Positions 33,568 through 42,229 of a stretch of 64,000 nt of DNA are shown piece after piece; the stretch's first letter is position 1, and each line of letters starts with the position of its first letter. Made by a program: the position numbers and the translations under genes. The notes beneath the pieces are model-generated. The model was not told where the DNA came from. It did not search any database and saw only the letters and a list, made by a program, of their open reading frames with translations. The DNA is taken from the NCBI GenBank assembly GCA_016713325.1, contig JADJPJ010000002.1:62001-126000 (forward strand), written 5' to 3'. The DNA comes from Candidatus Flexifilum affinis. Its GTDB lineage: Bacteria > Chloroflexota > Anaerolineae > Aggregatilineales > Phototrophicaceae.

Positions 33568-34451
33568 TGGCCAGTCAGGTACGCGCGCGTCCGCCGGTCT
33601 CCGAGGCGTTCAGCGACAACGCCCGGCTGCGGCATATCTTGCTGGTGAAAGTTCCGGTGTTCGTGCTCCTGTGCCTGGTGGCGGCCAGCACGCTGCTGCC
33701 CCTGGCCTACATGGCGATGACCTCCCTGAAGGAGCGCACTGAGTACTTCGTCAATCCCTACGGCCTGCCTCAGGCGCTCAACTTCGACAACGTTCGCATC
33801 ATGATCGAGACCTACGGATTCCTGCGCAGCTTCGGGAATTCCGTGTTCATCGTCGGGTCGGCGCTGTTCCTGTCGCTGTTCCTCGGCAGTCTGGCCGCCT
33901 TCGCGGTTGCCAAGCTGCGCTTCCGCGGCAAACGCGTCTTCTTTCTGACGCTGATCTCCCTCCAGCTCATTCCCGGTCAGGTGCTGCTCATCCCGATCTA
34001 TCTGCTCTTCTCACGCCTGGGCATGATCAACAACTACGCGTCGGTCATCCTGATGTATGCCGTCGGCAGTCTGCCGTTCAGCATCTTCTTCCTGAGCGCC
34101 AGTTTCCGCAGTATCCCTGACGAACTCATCGAAGCGGCCAAGATCGATGGGGCGACGCTCTGGCAGGTGTACCGAAGCATTGCCGTGCCGATCGGCAGCC
34201 CGTCGATCCTGACGTTGGGCATTCTGAACTTTCTCAGCATGTGGAACGAGTTGATCCTCGCGCTGCTGCTGCTTCCCGACGAAAATAAGCGCACCATCAC
34301 GACCTCGGTGGCGATGGTGGTGGGACGCTTCATCACCAATGAGCCGCTGCTGATGACCGGCCTGCTGATGTCCGCGCTGCCGACCGTCGTCGTGCTGATC
34401 ATGTTTTCCAATTATCTGGTCAAGGGAATATCGGCGGGTATCGGCAAATAG
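33567..34451 (+). CDS. Sugar ABC transporter permease, MalG type
   Basis: A 294-residue partner of the preceding permease, with six hydrophobic segments and the EAA loop ELIEAAKIDGATLWQVYR near residues 190-207. It starts inside the stop codon of the MalF-type gene, a translational-coupling arrangement. The C-terminus (ISAGIGK) is the usual short tail. It is followed after 40 bp by the GH36 gene, so uptake and hydrolysis are encoded together. Confidence 0.9.
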   Translation: MASQVRARPPVSEAFSDNARLRHILLVKVPVFVLLCLVAASTLLPLAYMAMTSLKERTEYFVNPYGLPQALNFDNVRIMIETYGFLRSFGNSVFIVGSALFLSLFLGSLAAFAVAKLRFRGKRVFFLTLISLQLIPGQVLLIPIYLLFSRLGMINNYASVILMYAVGSLPFSIFFLSASFRSIPDELIEAAKIDGATLWQVYRSIAVPIGSPSILTLGILNFLSMWNELILALLLLPDENKRTITTSVAMVVGRFITNEPLLMTGLLMSALPTVVVLIMFSNYLVKGISAGIGK

Positions 34452-34491
34452 CCTTGGCGAAGATGCCGTCCGCCAACACGGAGCAACCATC

Positions 34492-36543
34492 ATGACGACC
34501 GCCAGCACACGCTCGCAGGTGAACCTGTCCACGGCCGCGCTCGATCTCGTTCTCGAACGGGATACTGACACGCTGTCCCTCATCCACTGTGCCTGGGAAG
34601 GGCACTCCTGGCTGCATCCCGAAGGCGAAAAGGCGATTTTCGCCGTCACCATCGATGGACAGCGTCACACCAGTCGCACCCTCACGCTTTCGCGCATCGA
34701 GCTCAACTATGCGACTGCCGGGATGCAGCACCTGATCGCTCAGTTCGACGGCGATGGCTTCGAAGTCGATCATCACCTGAAGGTGGTGCACGACACCGCC
34801 CTGATCGAGATGTGGCAGGTGATCCGCTGCACGGGCGACCGCGCGATTCACGTCACCCGCATGGACTCCTTCACGCTCGACATTCCGGCCTCGACTTATG
34901 ACCTGCTCTACTACACGTCCGACTGGGGCGCCGAATTCGAGCCGGTCCACACCGGCCTGGAGGGGGGCAAGATTCTGGAAACGCGGACAGGGCGATCTTC
35001 CAAGGGGCAGCATCCCTGGTTCGCGCTGACCCGCAATGGCAGCGGCGTGCTGTCGGCGTCGGCCGCCTGGTCGGGCAACTGGATCTTCCGCTTCGAGCCG
35101 ATCGACGGCGGGCATCGCCTCAGCGGTGGTCTGCATGACTGGGAGTTTTCCAAAGACCTGCCGCCCCAGGGGGAGATGGAAAGCCCGGTCATGGTGCTCG
35201 TCTGGGGCAGCGACCTCAACCGGGTCGCGCAGCAGTACGCCCAGGTTGGACGGCGCTACTGGTACCCGCGCACGTCGCTTTCGGCCAGGGTGCCGGTGGA
35301 GTGGAATCACTGGTGGTCCTACGAGGACGATCACATCAACGCCGACATCTTCCTGGAAAACATTGCCGTCGCCCAGGGCATGGGTGTCGAAGTGTGCGTT
35401 CTCGACGCCGGGTGGTTCGGACCCAGCGACAAGGGCACCTTCTGGTACGACTATCGCGGCGATTGGGATCTGGTCAACGCCGAGCGTTTCCCTCAGGGTG
35501 TGCGCCCGCTCTCCGACGCGGCTCACGCCCGCGGCATGAAGTTTGGCATGTGGTGCGAGATCGAAGCCCTGGGCGTCAAGGCGCGCCTGGCCGAGACTCA
35601 CCCGGATCTGGTGGCGCTGCGCGATGGCGAGCGGTTGGGCTACGTCTGCCTGGGCAGCCCGGAAGGGCAGGAATTCGCCTACCAGACGCTGGCCCGCCTG
35701 ATCCGCGAGAACAATCTGGACTGGATTAAGCTGGATTTCAACCTTGACCCCGGCGCGGGCTGCAACCGCACCGATCACGGCCACGGGGTGGGGGATGGCC
35801 TGTACGAGCACTACATGGGCTACTACCACATGCTGGAGCGGGTGCGCCGCGACTTCCCGGAGGTTGTCCTGGAAGGCTGCTCATCGGGTGGGCTGCGCAT
35901 CGACCTGGGCCTGCTGCGCCGCCTCGACATGCACTTCCTGAGCGACCCGGACTACCCGGTGCACGACTTGCAGCTGTTCTGGGGCGCGACCACCATGCTG
36001 GCGCCGGATGCCTGCCTGCACTGGAGCTTCGGCGATTGGATCAACAAGAACCCGCCGCCCCAGCAGAACTTCAACCCGCGCGACCCGAAGCTCAAGCCGC
36101 ACCAGTTCGACTACTACACGCGCATCTCGATGCTCAACGTCTTCGGTTTCTCGCAGAAGCTGCCCGAACTGCCGGCCTGGATCGCCGATCGCCTGTTCGA
36201 GCACGCCCGCATCTACAAACAGTATGTCCGCCGCTTCGTGCGCGAGGGCGACCTCTACCGTCTTACGGGGCAGCCCCGGCGTGATGGCAGCGGGGAACGC
36301 TGGTGCGCCTTCCAGTACCGCCTGCCCGATCAGTCGGAAAATCTACTCTTCGTCTTCCGTCTGCCGGGCGGTGAGGCAGCGCGGACCGTTCGTCTGCTCG
36401 ACCTCCAGCCCGAGCGGCTGTACGGCATCGTCGGCTATGAGGGCGAGAATCTGGGGGCCATGCGCGGCAAGGAACTGATGGAGACGGGCATTCGCTTCGA
36501 CTCGCTGCCGGAAGAAGGCTCAATGCTGCTGCGTGTGGTCTAG
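34492..36543 (+). CDS. GH36 alpha-galactosidase
   Basis: Retaining glycosidase that removes terminal alpha-galactose from imported oligosaccharides. The 683-residue length and lack of a signal peptide fit cytoplasmic bacterial GH36 enzymes. There is an N-terminal beta-supersandwich (1-265), then a TIM barrel starting at PVEWNHWWSYEDD. The nucleophile is D415 in WIKLDFN and the acid/base D485 in HFLSDPDYP. LDAGWFG (D305) and EGCSSGGLRIDLG are further family hallmarks. ATG at 34492 has CGGAG about 11 bases upstream. It sits after the importer permeases and before a GH38 enzyme. Substrate linkage and ring specificity are inferred from the family. Confidence 0.92.
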   Translation: MTTASTRSQVNLSTAALDLVLERDTDTLSLIHCAWEGHSWLHPEGEKAIFAVTIDGQRHTSRTLTLSRIELNYATAGMQHLIAQFDGDGFEVDHHLKVVHDTALIEMWQVIRCTGDRAIHVTRMDSFTLDIPASTYDLLYYTSDWGAEFEPVHTGLEGGKILETRTGRSSKGQHPWFALTRNGSGVLSASAAWSGNWIFRFEPIDGGHRLSGGLHDWEFSKDLPPQGEMESPVMVLVWGSDLNRVAQQYAQVGRRYWYPRTSLSARVPVEWNHWWSYEDDHINADIFLENIAVAQGMGVEVCVLDAGWFGPSDKGTFWYDYRGDWDLVNAERFPQGVRPLSDAAHARGMKFGMWCEIEALGVKARLAETHPDLVALRDGERLGYVCLGSPEGQEFAYQTLARLIRENNLDWIKLDFNLDPGAGCNRTDHGHGVGDGLYEHYMGYYHMLERVRRDFPEVVLEGCSSGGLRIDLGLLRRLDMHFLSDPDYPVHDLQLFWGATTMLAPDACLHWSFGDWINKNPPPQQNFNPRDPKLKPHQFDYYTRISMLNVFGFSQKLPELPAWIADRLFEHARIYKQYVRRFVREGDLYRLTGQPRRDGSGERWCAFQYRLPDQSENLLFVFRLPGGEAARTVRLLDLQPERLYGIVGYEGENLGAMRGKELMETGIRFDSLPEEGSMLLRVV

Positions 36544-36570
36544 CGCTACCCTGCGAAACCTGGTGCCTTC

Positions 36571-39084
36571 ATGACGACACGCCCGGTAGTTCACCTGTTC
36601 TGCAACGCCCACATCGATCCGGTGTGGTTGTGGGGGTGGGAGGAAGGTCTGCGCGAGGCCATCTCGACCTTCCGCACCGCTGCCAATCTGCTCGACGAGT
36701 TCCCGGAATTCGTCTTCAACCACAACGAGAGCGTGCTCTACGAGTGGGTGGAGGAGTACGACCCGCCGCTCTTCGAGCGCATCCGCGCGCACGTGGCATC
36801 CGGCCGCTGGAACATCACCGGCGGCTGGTATCTTCAGCCCGACGTCAACCTGCCGGGCGGCGAGACCCTGGTGCGGGTGATCCTGGAGGGGCGGCGCTAC
36901 TTCGCAGAGAAGTTCGGCGTGCGGCCGCCTGTGTCCTACAATTTCGACACCTTCGGCCACCCCGGCAGCCTGCCGCAGCTTCTGGCTGGCGCCGATTTCC
37001 GCATGTACATCCACTACCGGCCCGACATCCGCCACCTCGACCTGCCTGGGATGGTCTACCGCTGGCGAAGCAAAGACGGCAGCGAAGTCTTCGCCGTCCG
37101 CCCGGACGCCTGGTACTGCACGCCCTGGCCCGGCTCCCCGGAACGCGAGACGCGTCGCGGGGTCGAACAGGCGCGCCAGAAGGGTCGTGACGTGATGGTC
37201 ATGTGGGGCCTGGGCGACCATGGCGGCGGGCCAACGCGCGAAGAGCTGATCAACTTCCGCAAGCTGATCGCCGAGTTCCAGGACGCCGACGTCGAAGTCC
37301 GCCACAGCACGCCGGAAGCGTTTCTGGCCGCTCATCAGCCTTACCTGCACGAATACCCGGTCTATGAGGGGGAGCTTCAGCGCACGCTCGTCGGCACCTT
37401 CACCAGCGTCGCGCCGATCAAGCGGCAGATGCGCGAGGGGGAGGCCCTGATGGCCTCGGCAGAACGTTGGGCGGCGGCGGCCTGGTGGCGCTTCGGGCGG
37501 CCGTACCCGGCGGATCAGCTTCGCGACGCCTGGAAGCGCCTGCTGTTCAACAGCTTCCACGACACGCTGTGCGGCACGCTGACCGAGGACGCCATGCCCG
37601 GCGTGGACGACATGTTCGGTTATGCCCACGACATTGCCCGGCGGGTCATCGTCAAGGGACAGCACGCCTTACTGCCGAACGTCGAGCCGACGCCCGAGAC
37701 CATCCCCATCTACGTCTGCAACTCGCACGGGTCGGCGGTGCGCGCCGCTGTCGGCCTCAACTTCCTGAGTGACTACGCGCCGCCGCCCAAACCGAAGGTC
37801 TACACCCTTTACGACGACCAGGGCGTGGTGGTGCCCCATCAGACGCGCGGCGGTGACACCAGCATCCTCGACGACAACGCCTGGAAGCCGTTCTGCGGCT
37901 TTGTCGCCGATGTGCCGCCGCTGAGCATCCGCCGCTATGAGGTGCGCTTCGAGCCGCCGCCGGCCTTCGATCAGAAGATACAGGTGCAGGAGGATGTCGA
38001 CGCCATCACGGTCGAGACGCCGTTCTGGACCGCCGGCTTCAGCCGGGCGCACGGCCTGGTCTCGCTGGTGGAAAAGTCCAGCGGTTGCGAGCTGCTCCGC
38101 GATGCCGTGTGCTTCGTGGCCATGCACGACCGCTCGAACGCCTGGGGCAGCGATTTCCGTGTCATCTTCAGCGAGCCATTCGCGCCGCTGGAGATTCTGT
38201 CGCCCGCCGAGGTCGGGGCGTATGCCGGCGCGGAGGGGCGGGAAGGGCCGGCGGTGCGCGTCGTGGCTTCCGGCGCGGCCTGGACGACGGTCGAATGTCT
38301 GAGTGGTTGGGCGCATACTCGCGCTTCGCTGCGTTTCACCTTCTATGCCGATCTGCGGCATATCGACCTGAACACTACGCTGTTCATGGGCGCACGGGCC
38401 AAGATGCTCAAGCTCCAATTCCCGTTCGACGCGCCGATCTGCCGGCCGAGCGCCGAGATCCCGTATGGCGTGGCCGAGTACCCGGCCGACACCGGAGAAT
38501 ATCCCTTCAGTCGCTGGGTCCGCCTGGACGCCCATCCCATGACCATTGGCGTGGCCAATAACGGACTGAACGGCTTCGACGCCAGCATCGACGGCAAGCT
38601 CAACCTGAGCGTGGCGCGCGGCGTGATACACGCCTCGCCGATGGAGGACGCCGCCGATCCGGGCAAGCTGTACACCTATACTGACCAGGGGCAGATCAAC
38701 ACGCGCTTCCGCATCGTCGCCGGCCTGAATCGCGCCGAGATTGCGCGGGCGCTGGTGGCCGCGGCGCTGGAACTCAACCAGCCGCTGGAGCGCTTCTTCG
38801 TCTACTATCCGCCGACCGCCCTGGAAGGTGCTGCAGCTCACCCCGCGCCGCTGTTGACCGTGACGCCGCCGCAGGTGGTGGTCGGTGCGCTCAAGAAGGC
38901 GGAGGGTGAAGATGCGTTGGTGATACGTCTGCACGAGACGGCCGGGGAGGCCGTCACGGCGCGCATCGAGTTAGAAGGCGCGCCGCCGCTGGACGCCGAG
39001 TTCGGCCCCTACCAGTTGCGGACGTTCAAGATCGCCAGGGGCGGCACCTGGAAGGCGTGCAATTTGCTGGAGGAAGCGTTGTAA
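36571..39084 (+). CDS. GH38 alpha-mannosidase
   Basis: Zinc-dependent retaining alpha-mannosidase, 837 residues, cytoplasmic. Zn ligands appear in NAHIDPVW (H14, D16), the nucleophile in SYNFDTFGH (D126) and another metal/acid-base stretch in GLGDHGGGPT (D216, H217). The alpha-mannosidase middle domain follows (about 285-380, with LLFNSFHDTLCGTLTEDAMP), then a large beta-sandwich. It belongs to a different GH38 branch from the enzyme at 46205-48922, which has HTHWDRAWY and PDGFGH motifs. It is the last gene of the GntR-importer-GH36 operon, suggesting alpha-mannosyl/alpha-galactosyl oligosaccharides as cargo. Confidence 0.9.
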   Translation: MTTRPVVHLFCNAHIDPVWLWGWEEGLREAISTFRTAANLLDEFPEFVFNHNESVLYEWVEEYDPPLFERIRAHVASGRWNITGGWYLQPDVNLPGGETLVRVILEGRRYFAEKFGVRPPVSYNFDTFGHPGSLPQLLAGADFRMYIHYRPDIRHLDLPGMVYRWRSKDGSEVFAVRPDAWYCTPWPGSPERETRRGVEQARQKGRDVMVMWGLGDHGGGPTREELINFRKLIAEFQDADVEVRHSTPEAFLAAHQPYLHEYPVYEGELQRTLVGTFTSVAPIKRQMREGEALMASAERWAAAAWWRFGRPYPADQLRDAWKRLLFNSFHDTLCGTLTEDAMPGVDDMFGYAHDIARRVIVKGQHALLPNVEPTPETIPIYVCNSHGSAVRAAVGLNFLSDYAPPPKPKVYTLYDDQGVVVPHQTRGGDTSILDDNAWKPFCGFVADVPPLSIRRYEVRFEPPPAFDQKIQVQEDVDAITVETPFWTAGFSRAHGLVSLVEKSSGCELLRDAVCFVAMHDRSNAWGSDFRVIFSEPFAPLEILSPAEVGAYAGAEGREGPAVRVVASGAAWTTVECLSGWAHTRASLRFTFYADLRHIDLNTTLFMGARAKMLKLQFPFDAPICRPSAEIPYGVAEYPADTGEYPFSRWVRLDAHPMTIGVANNGLNGFDASIDGKLNLSVARGVIHASPMEDAADPGKLYTYTDQGQINTRFRIVAGLNRAEIARALVAAALELNQPLERFFVYYPPTALEGAAAHPAPLLTVTPPQVVVGALKKAEGEDALVIRLHETAGEAVTARIELEGAPPLDAEFGPYQLRTFKIARGGTWKACNLLEEAL

Positions 39085-39140
39085 TCTGACGAAGCGGGCG
39101 AGGACATCGCCCCGCTCCTATGGAAAATCGGGAGTCCGCA

Positions 39141-39160
39141 GGGCGACTCGTGGGTCGCCC
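39141..39160. terminator. Hairpins between convergent operons
   Basis: Stem GGGCGAC/GTCGCCC with a 6-nt loop, followed after ten bases by a short T-run (39170-39173). A second imperfect stem (GCGGGCGA with TCGCCCCGC) lies at 39094-39115. Both are between the GH38 gene and the convergent FAD oxidoreductase gene, so they are plausible terminators for the rightward operon. Confidence 0.5.
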
Positions 39161-39193
39161 GCCTCGCCCTTTTGCATCTTGTGAACGTTCGCG

Positions 39194-40438
39194 TTACGCG
39201 GACTTCTGAAGCAGCGCAGGGCTGACCTTGACCTGCACCAACCCGTAGGCCAGCATGCGCACTGGGACGCTCTTGACCAGCGGGATCTGGGTGAACCACC
39301 CCGCCATCTTCCGCCCGATCTTGCTGCCCATGCTGTTCTTGGCCGTCCGCTTGCTGGCGTTCTGGATCGACGCCTGGAAGCCCTGCGTGATCTTGATATC
39401 CCATTCCACCTTGCGCTGCACCTGGGCCAACTGCTCCTTGGTCACCGCGCCCTGCTTGAGCGGTTCGACCAGCAGGTTGGCGGCCACCACCGCGTCGCGG
39501 ATTGCCAGGTTGATGCCCACGCCGCCGACGGGCGACATGATGTGCGCCGAGTCGCCGATGAGCAGCAGGCCGTCGCGGTACCACTTGATGGCGCGCTTGA
39601 GGTCCACCGGCAGATAGGACAGATCTTGCCAGTCGATGGCCTTCAGGCGCTCGCTGAATTCCGGGATCAAATTGCGCATCAGGCCGCGAAAAACCTGGAT
39701 GTCCTGGGCGCGCAGTTCTTTGAAGCTGCCCTTCAGGACGGTCACACCGATCTGCCAGTCGCGCTCGTACGGCCGGCGGAACATGAACAGCGAGTTGTTC
39801 TCGTCCTGGCGGGTGTTCAGATCTTCCCTGGGGTCGAGGGCGTCATCCATCGGCATGCGCAGCCAGATGATGTCGTCCGGCTGATTGGTGAGCGTCTTCG
39901 TCTCGATGTCCGCCAGCTTGCGAATCGCCGAGTTCCGTCCGTCGGCGCCGATCGTCAGAGGCGCGCGCAGGGTCTTGAGGTCGCCATCGGCAGTGCGATA
40001 CTCGACGCCGCGGATGACGCCGTTCTCTTCGACCAGCCCGTTCACGCGGGCGCGCATCTCGATGGTGAAATTGGGATACTGGCTGGCCTTCCCGACCATG
40101 AAGTCGAGGAACAGCGACTGCGACAGGATCATCACGTAGGGATACTTGCTGCGCAGGATGTCATAGCTGAGCATGTAGGGAATCGTACCGGAACCGCGCA
40201 GGGTGGTGACCTTGCCGTGGGGGAGCGCCATGATCTCGTCGATCAGGCCCAGCTCTTCAAGCAGATTGAGCGCCAGCGGGTTCAGCGTATCGCCGCGGAA
40301 TTCACGGTTGAAATCGGCCTGCGCTTCGAGGAGATGCACACGCAGACCTGCCCGCGCGGCCAAATATCCGAAAATCACACCGCCCGGACCGCCACCCACC
40401 ACGATTGCATCGACATATTCGGCTTTGTTGTCCACCAT
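39194..40438 (-). CDS. FAD-dependent oxidoreductase, aromatic-hydroxylase (PHBH/UbiH) type
   Basis: A 414-residue flavoprotein of the group A monooxygenase/geranylgeranyl-reductase-like family. It has the GxGxxG FAD motif (IVVGGGPGGVIFGYLAARAG, residues 11-30), the second nucleotide site in IGADGRNSAIRKLA, and the GD motif LLIGDSAHIMSPVGGVGINL near residue 292. A basic C-terminus with hydrophobic stretches may touch the membrane. ATG at 40438 follows AAGGGA by seven bases, better than the GTG two codons upstream. It is the last of a leftward run with corrinoid-protein genes; its link to methyl transfer is unclear, and it may instead act on the demethylated product. The substrate is unknown. 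Confidence 0.82.
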   Translation of the reverse strand: MVDNKAEYVDAIVVGGGPGGVIFGYLAARAGLRVHLLEAQADFNREFRGDTLNPLALNLLEELGLIDEIMALPHGKVTTLRGSGTIPYMLSYDILRSKYPYVMILSQSLFLDFMVGKASQYPNFTIEMRARVNGLVEENGVIRGVEYRTADGDLKTLRAPLTIGADGRNSAIRKLADIETKTLTNQPDDIIWLRMPMDDALDPREDLNTRQDENNSLFMFRRPYERDWQIGVTVLKGSFKELRAQDIQVFRGLMRNLIPEFSERLKAIDWQDLSYLPVDLKRAIKWYRDGLLLIGDSAHIMSPVGGVGINLAIRDAVVAANLLVEPLKQGAVTKEQLAQVQRKVEWDIKITQGFQASIQNASKRTAKNSMGSKIGRKMAGWFTQIPLVKSVPVRMLAYGLVQVKVSPALLQKSA

Positions 40439-40546
40439 GACCACGTCCCTTGCCGGCTGAGAAGATCAGCCCTGCCAAATCCGAGGTAATGATGGACCTG
40501 TCGAGTAAGCGCCGGGTAAGATCCGTCTGAGAGTTGAGTGAACCTG

Positions 40547-41293
40547 CTACGGCTGCTCACTTTCCGCGACGATCAGCTTGTCGTCCACCGACTGGACGAC
40601 CCGGTGCCCTGGCGGAACAATCAGGAAGTCCTCTTCCGACCACTTCCCGTCCATCAGCATGTTGATCAGCCGACGGTCGCCCTCGCGCCGGTCGAAACGC
40701 CAGCCGCGCTGATCGGCCTGATCGCGCGCCCGCTGTTCGTAGGCGGCGCCATCGCCCAGGCCGGTGTCAATGTAGACGGCCCGGTTGTAATGCTTGCCCC
40801 ACTCGCCCATCACCTGCATCAGATAGTCGGCGTTCTCCTGGCCGTACTTCTCGATGTACTGCTGGTAGATCGACTCGCCGATCTCGATGCTGGCCGCGCC
40901 CAGGGCCACGCCGGAACTGGACGGGTTGCGCTCCAGGTAGTCCTGGCTGTACCAGTAGGTTCCGGGGAAACTGTCGAACTCCGCCTTATAGCGTTCGCGC
41001 GAACCCAGATACAGCGTGATGCAGTCGTGGGCGCGCGGCAGGACGAGCGGCGTGTGGTGGGAGGTCAGCCCGAGCGTGGCCGTGCCGCAGATGCCGTAGG
41101 CCAGCAGGATGGCATCGCACTCACCGGGGGCGATGGCGTCGATGGCCGCTTGCAGCTTGCCACGCAGGTTGCGCGGCGCGTTGTGCAGCCCCTGGTCGAA
41201 CAGGCGCACCGAGACGACGGGTTCGGCGACGGCCGCCGCCGCGTAGACACTGCGCGCCAGGGCGGAGCAGGTGAGTGCGATAAAGTGTGCCAT
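40547..41293 (-). CDS. DUF1638 protein
   Basis: A 248-residue cytoplasmic protein of the DUF1638 family, recognised by LLAYGICGTATLGL and LPRAHDCITLYLGSRERY near residues 63-100 and the later GTYWYSQDYLE. Function is not established. Members often sit beside corrinoid methyltransferase and activator genes, as here, where the homocysteine methyltransferase ends 5 bp upstream. Conserved Cys and His residues (YGICG, AHDC) suggest metal or cofactor binding. ATG at 41293 is the first start after the upstream stop; a longer minus-strand frame overlapping that gene is a shadow. Confidence 0.85.
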   Translation of the reverse strand: MAHFIALTCSALARSVYAAAAVAEPVVSVRLFDQGLHNAPRNLRGKLQAAIDAIAPGECDAILLAYGICGTATLGLTSHHTPLVLPRAHDCITLYLGSRERYKAEFDSFPGTYWYSQDYLERNPSSSGVALGAASIEIGESIYQQYIEKYGQENADYLMQVMGEWGKHYNRAVYIDTGLGDGAAYEQRARDQADQRGWRFDRREGDRRLINMLMDGKWSEEDFLIVPPGHRVVQSVDDKLIVAESEQP

Positions 41294-41298
41294 CTGGA

Positions 41299-42192
41299 CT
41301 ATCCTTCCTCGTGCAGCGCTTCGGCGATGGCGCGGATGTGCGCCGGGGTGCTGCCACAGCAGGCGCCGATGATCCGTGCGCCGCCGGCCTTCGCGCGCCG
41401 GGCGTAGTCGGCCATCACCGGCGGCGCGGCATCGTACACCGTCTGGTTGTCGACCATGCGCGGCAGGCCGGCGTTGGCCTTGGCGATCAGCGGCGCGCCC
41501 GGGTTGGCCTGGCTCATACGGCCGAGCGCGGCCAGCAGTTCGTCGGGGCCGTTGCCACAGTTGGCGCCGTGCGCAGCCAGACCGAGACCTTCGAACACGG
41601 CCGCAGCCTGCTCCGGCGCGGTGCCCATCATCGTCCTGCCATGCGTATCGTAGGTCATGGTCGCCACCAGCGGGACATCCGGCGCGACGCGGCGGCAGCC
41701 CTCGACGGCCGCGCGCACCTCGTTCAGGTCGGCCATCGTCTCGATCCACAGCAGGTCGACGCCGCCCGCGACCAGGGCCGCGGCCTGCTCGGCGAAGATC
41801 GTTGCCGCATCGTCCGACTCCAGGTCGCCCAGCGGGGCCAGCATCTGCCCGGTCGGGCCGACCGAGCCGGCGACGACCACCGGATGAGCGGCGCTGTCGG
41901 CGGCGGAGCGGGCTACCTGCGCCGCCGCGCGGTTGAGCTCCGTCGTGCGGTCGCCCAGGCCGTGCATGGCGAGGCGCAGTCGGGTGCCGCCGAAGCTGTT
42001 AGTCAGGATGATTTGCGCCCCGGCGGCGATGTAGTCGGCGTGGATCTTGCGGACGGCATCCGGGTTTTCGACATTCCACAGCTCCGGCGAGTTGCCGCGT
42101 TCCAGGCCGGCGGCGAAGAGCATGGTGCCCATGCCGCCGTCGGCGACGAGAGTGGATTGGGTTTCAAGAAGCTGGGCGAGTGAGACGGACAT
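41299..42192 (-). CDS. Homocysteine S-methyltransferase-domain protein
   Basis: A zinc-dependent methyltransferase of the Hcy-binding TIM-barrel family (the N-terminal module of MetH and BHMT), 297 residues. The three zinc cysteines are visible as C212 (GANCG) and C278-C279 (GACCG). Start-of-barrel VADGGMGTMLFAAGL and TNSFGGTRLRL are typical. It would move a methyl group from a methyl-corrinoid, a betaine-type donor or an S-methyl compound to homocysteine to make methionine. Its neighbours, a B12-binding protein and a RACo-type activator, argue for methyl-cob(III)alamin as donor. No pterin-binding methyltetrahydrofolate domain is encoded nearby, so the methyl source would not be folate. Confidence 0.88.
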   Translation of the reverse strand: MSVSLAQLLETQSTLVADGGMGTMLFAAGLERGNSPELWNVENPDAVRKIHADYIAAGAQIILTNSFGGTRLRLAMHGLGDRTTELNRAAAQVARSAADSAAHPVVVAGSVGPTGQMLAPLGDLESDDAATIFAEQAAALVAGGVDLLWIETMADLNEVRAAVEGCRRVAPDVPLVATMTYDTHGRTMMGTAPEQAAAVFEGLGLAAHGANCGNGPDELLAALGRMSQANPGAPLIAKANAGLPRMVDNQTVYDAAPPVMADYARRAKAGGARIIGACCGSTPAHIRAIAEALHEEG

Positions 42193-42229
42193 GATGGAGA
42201 TTCCTTCCTGAGCAATTGCTGCCGTCTGG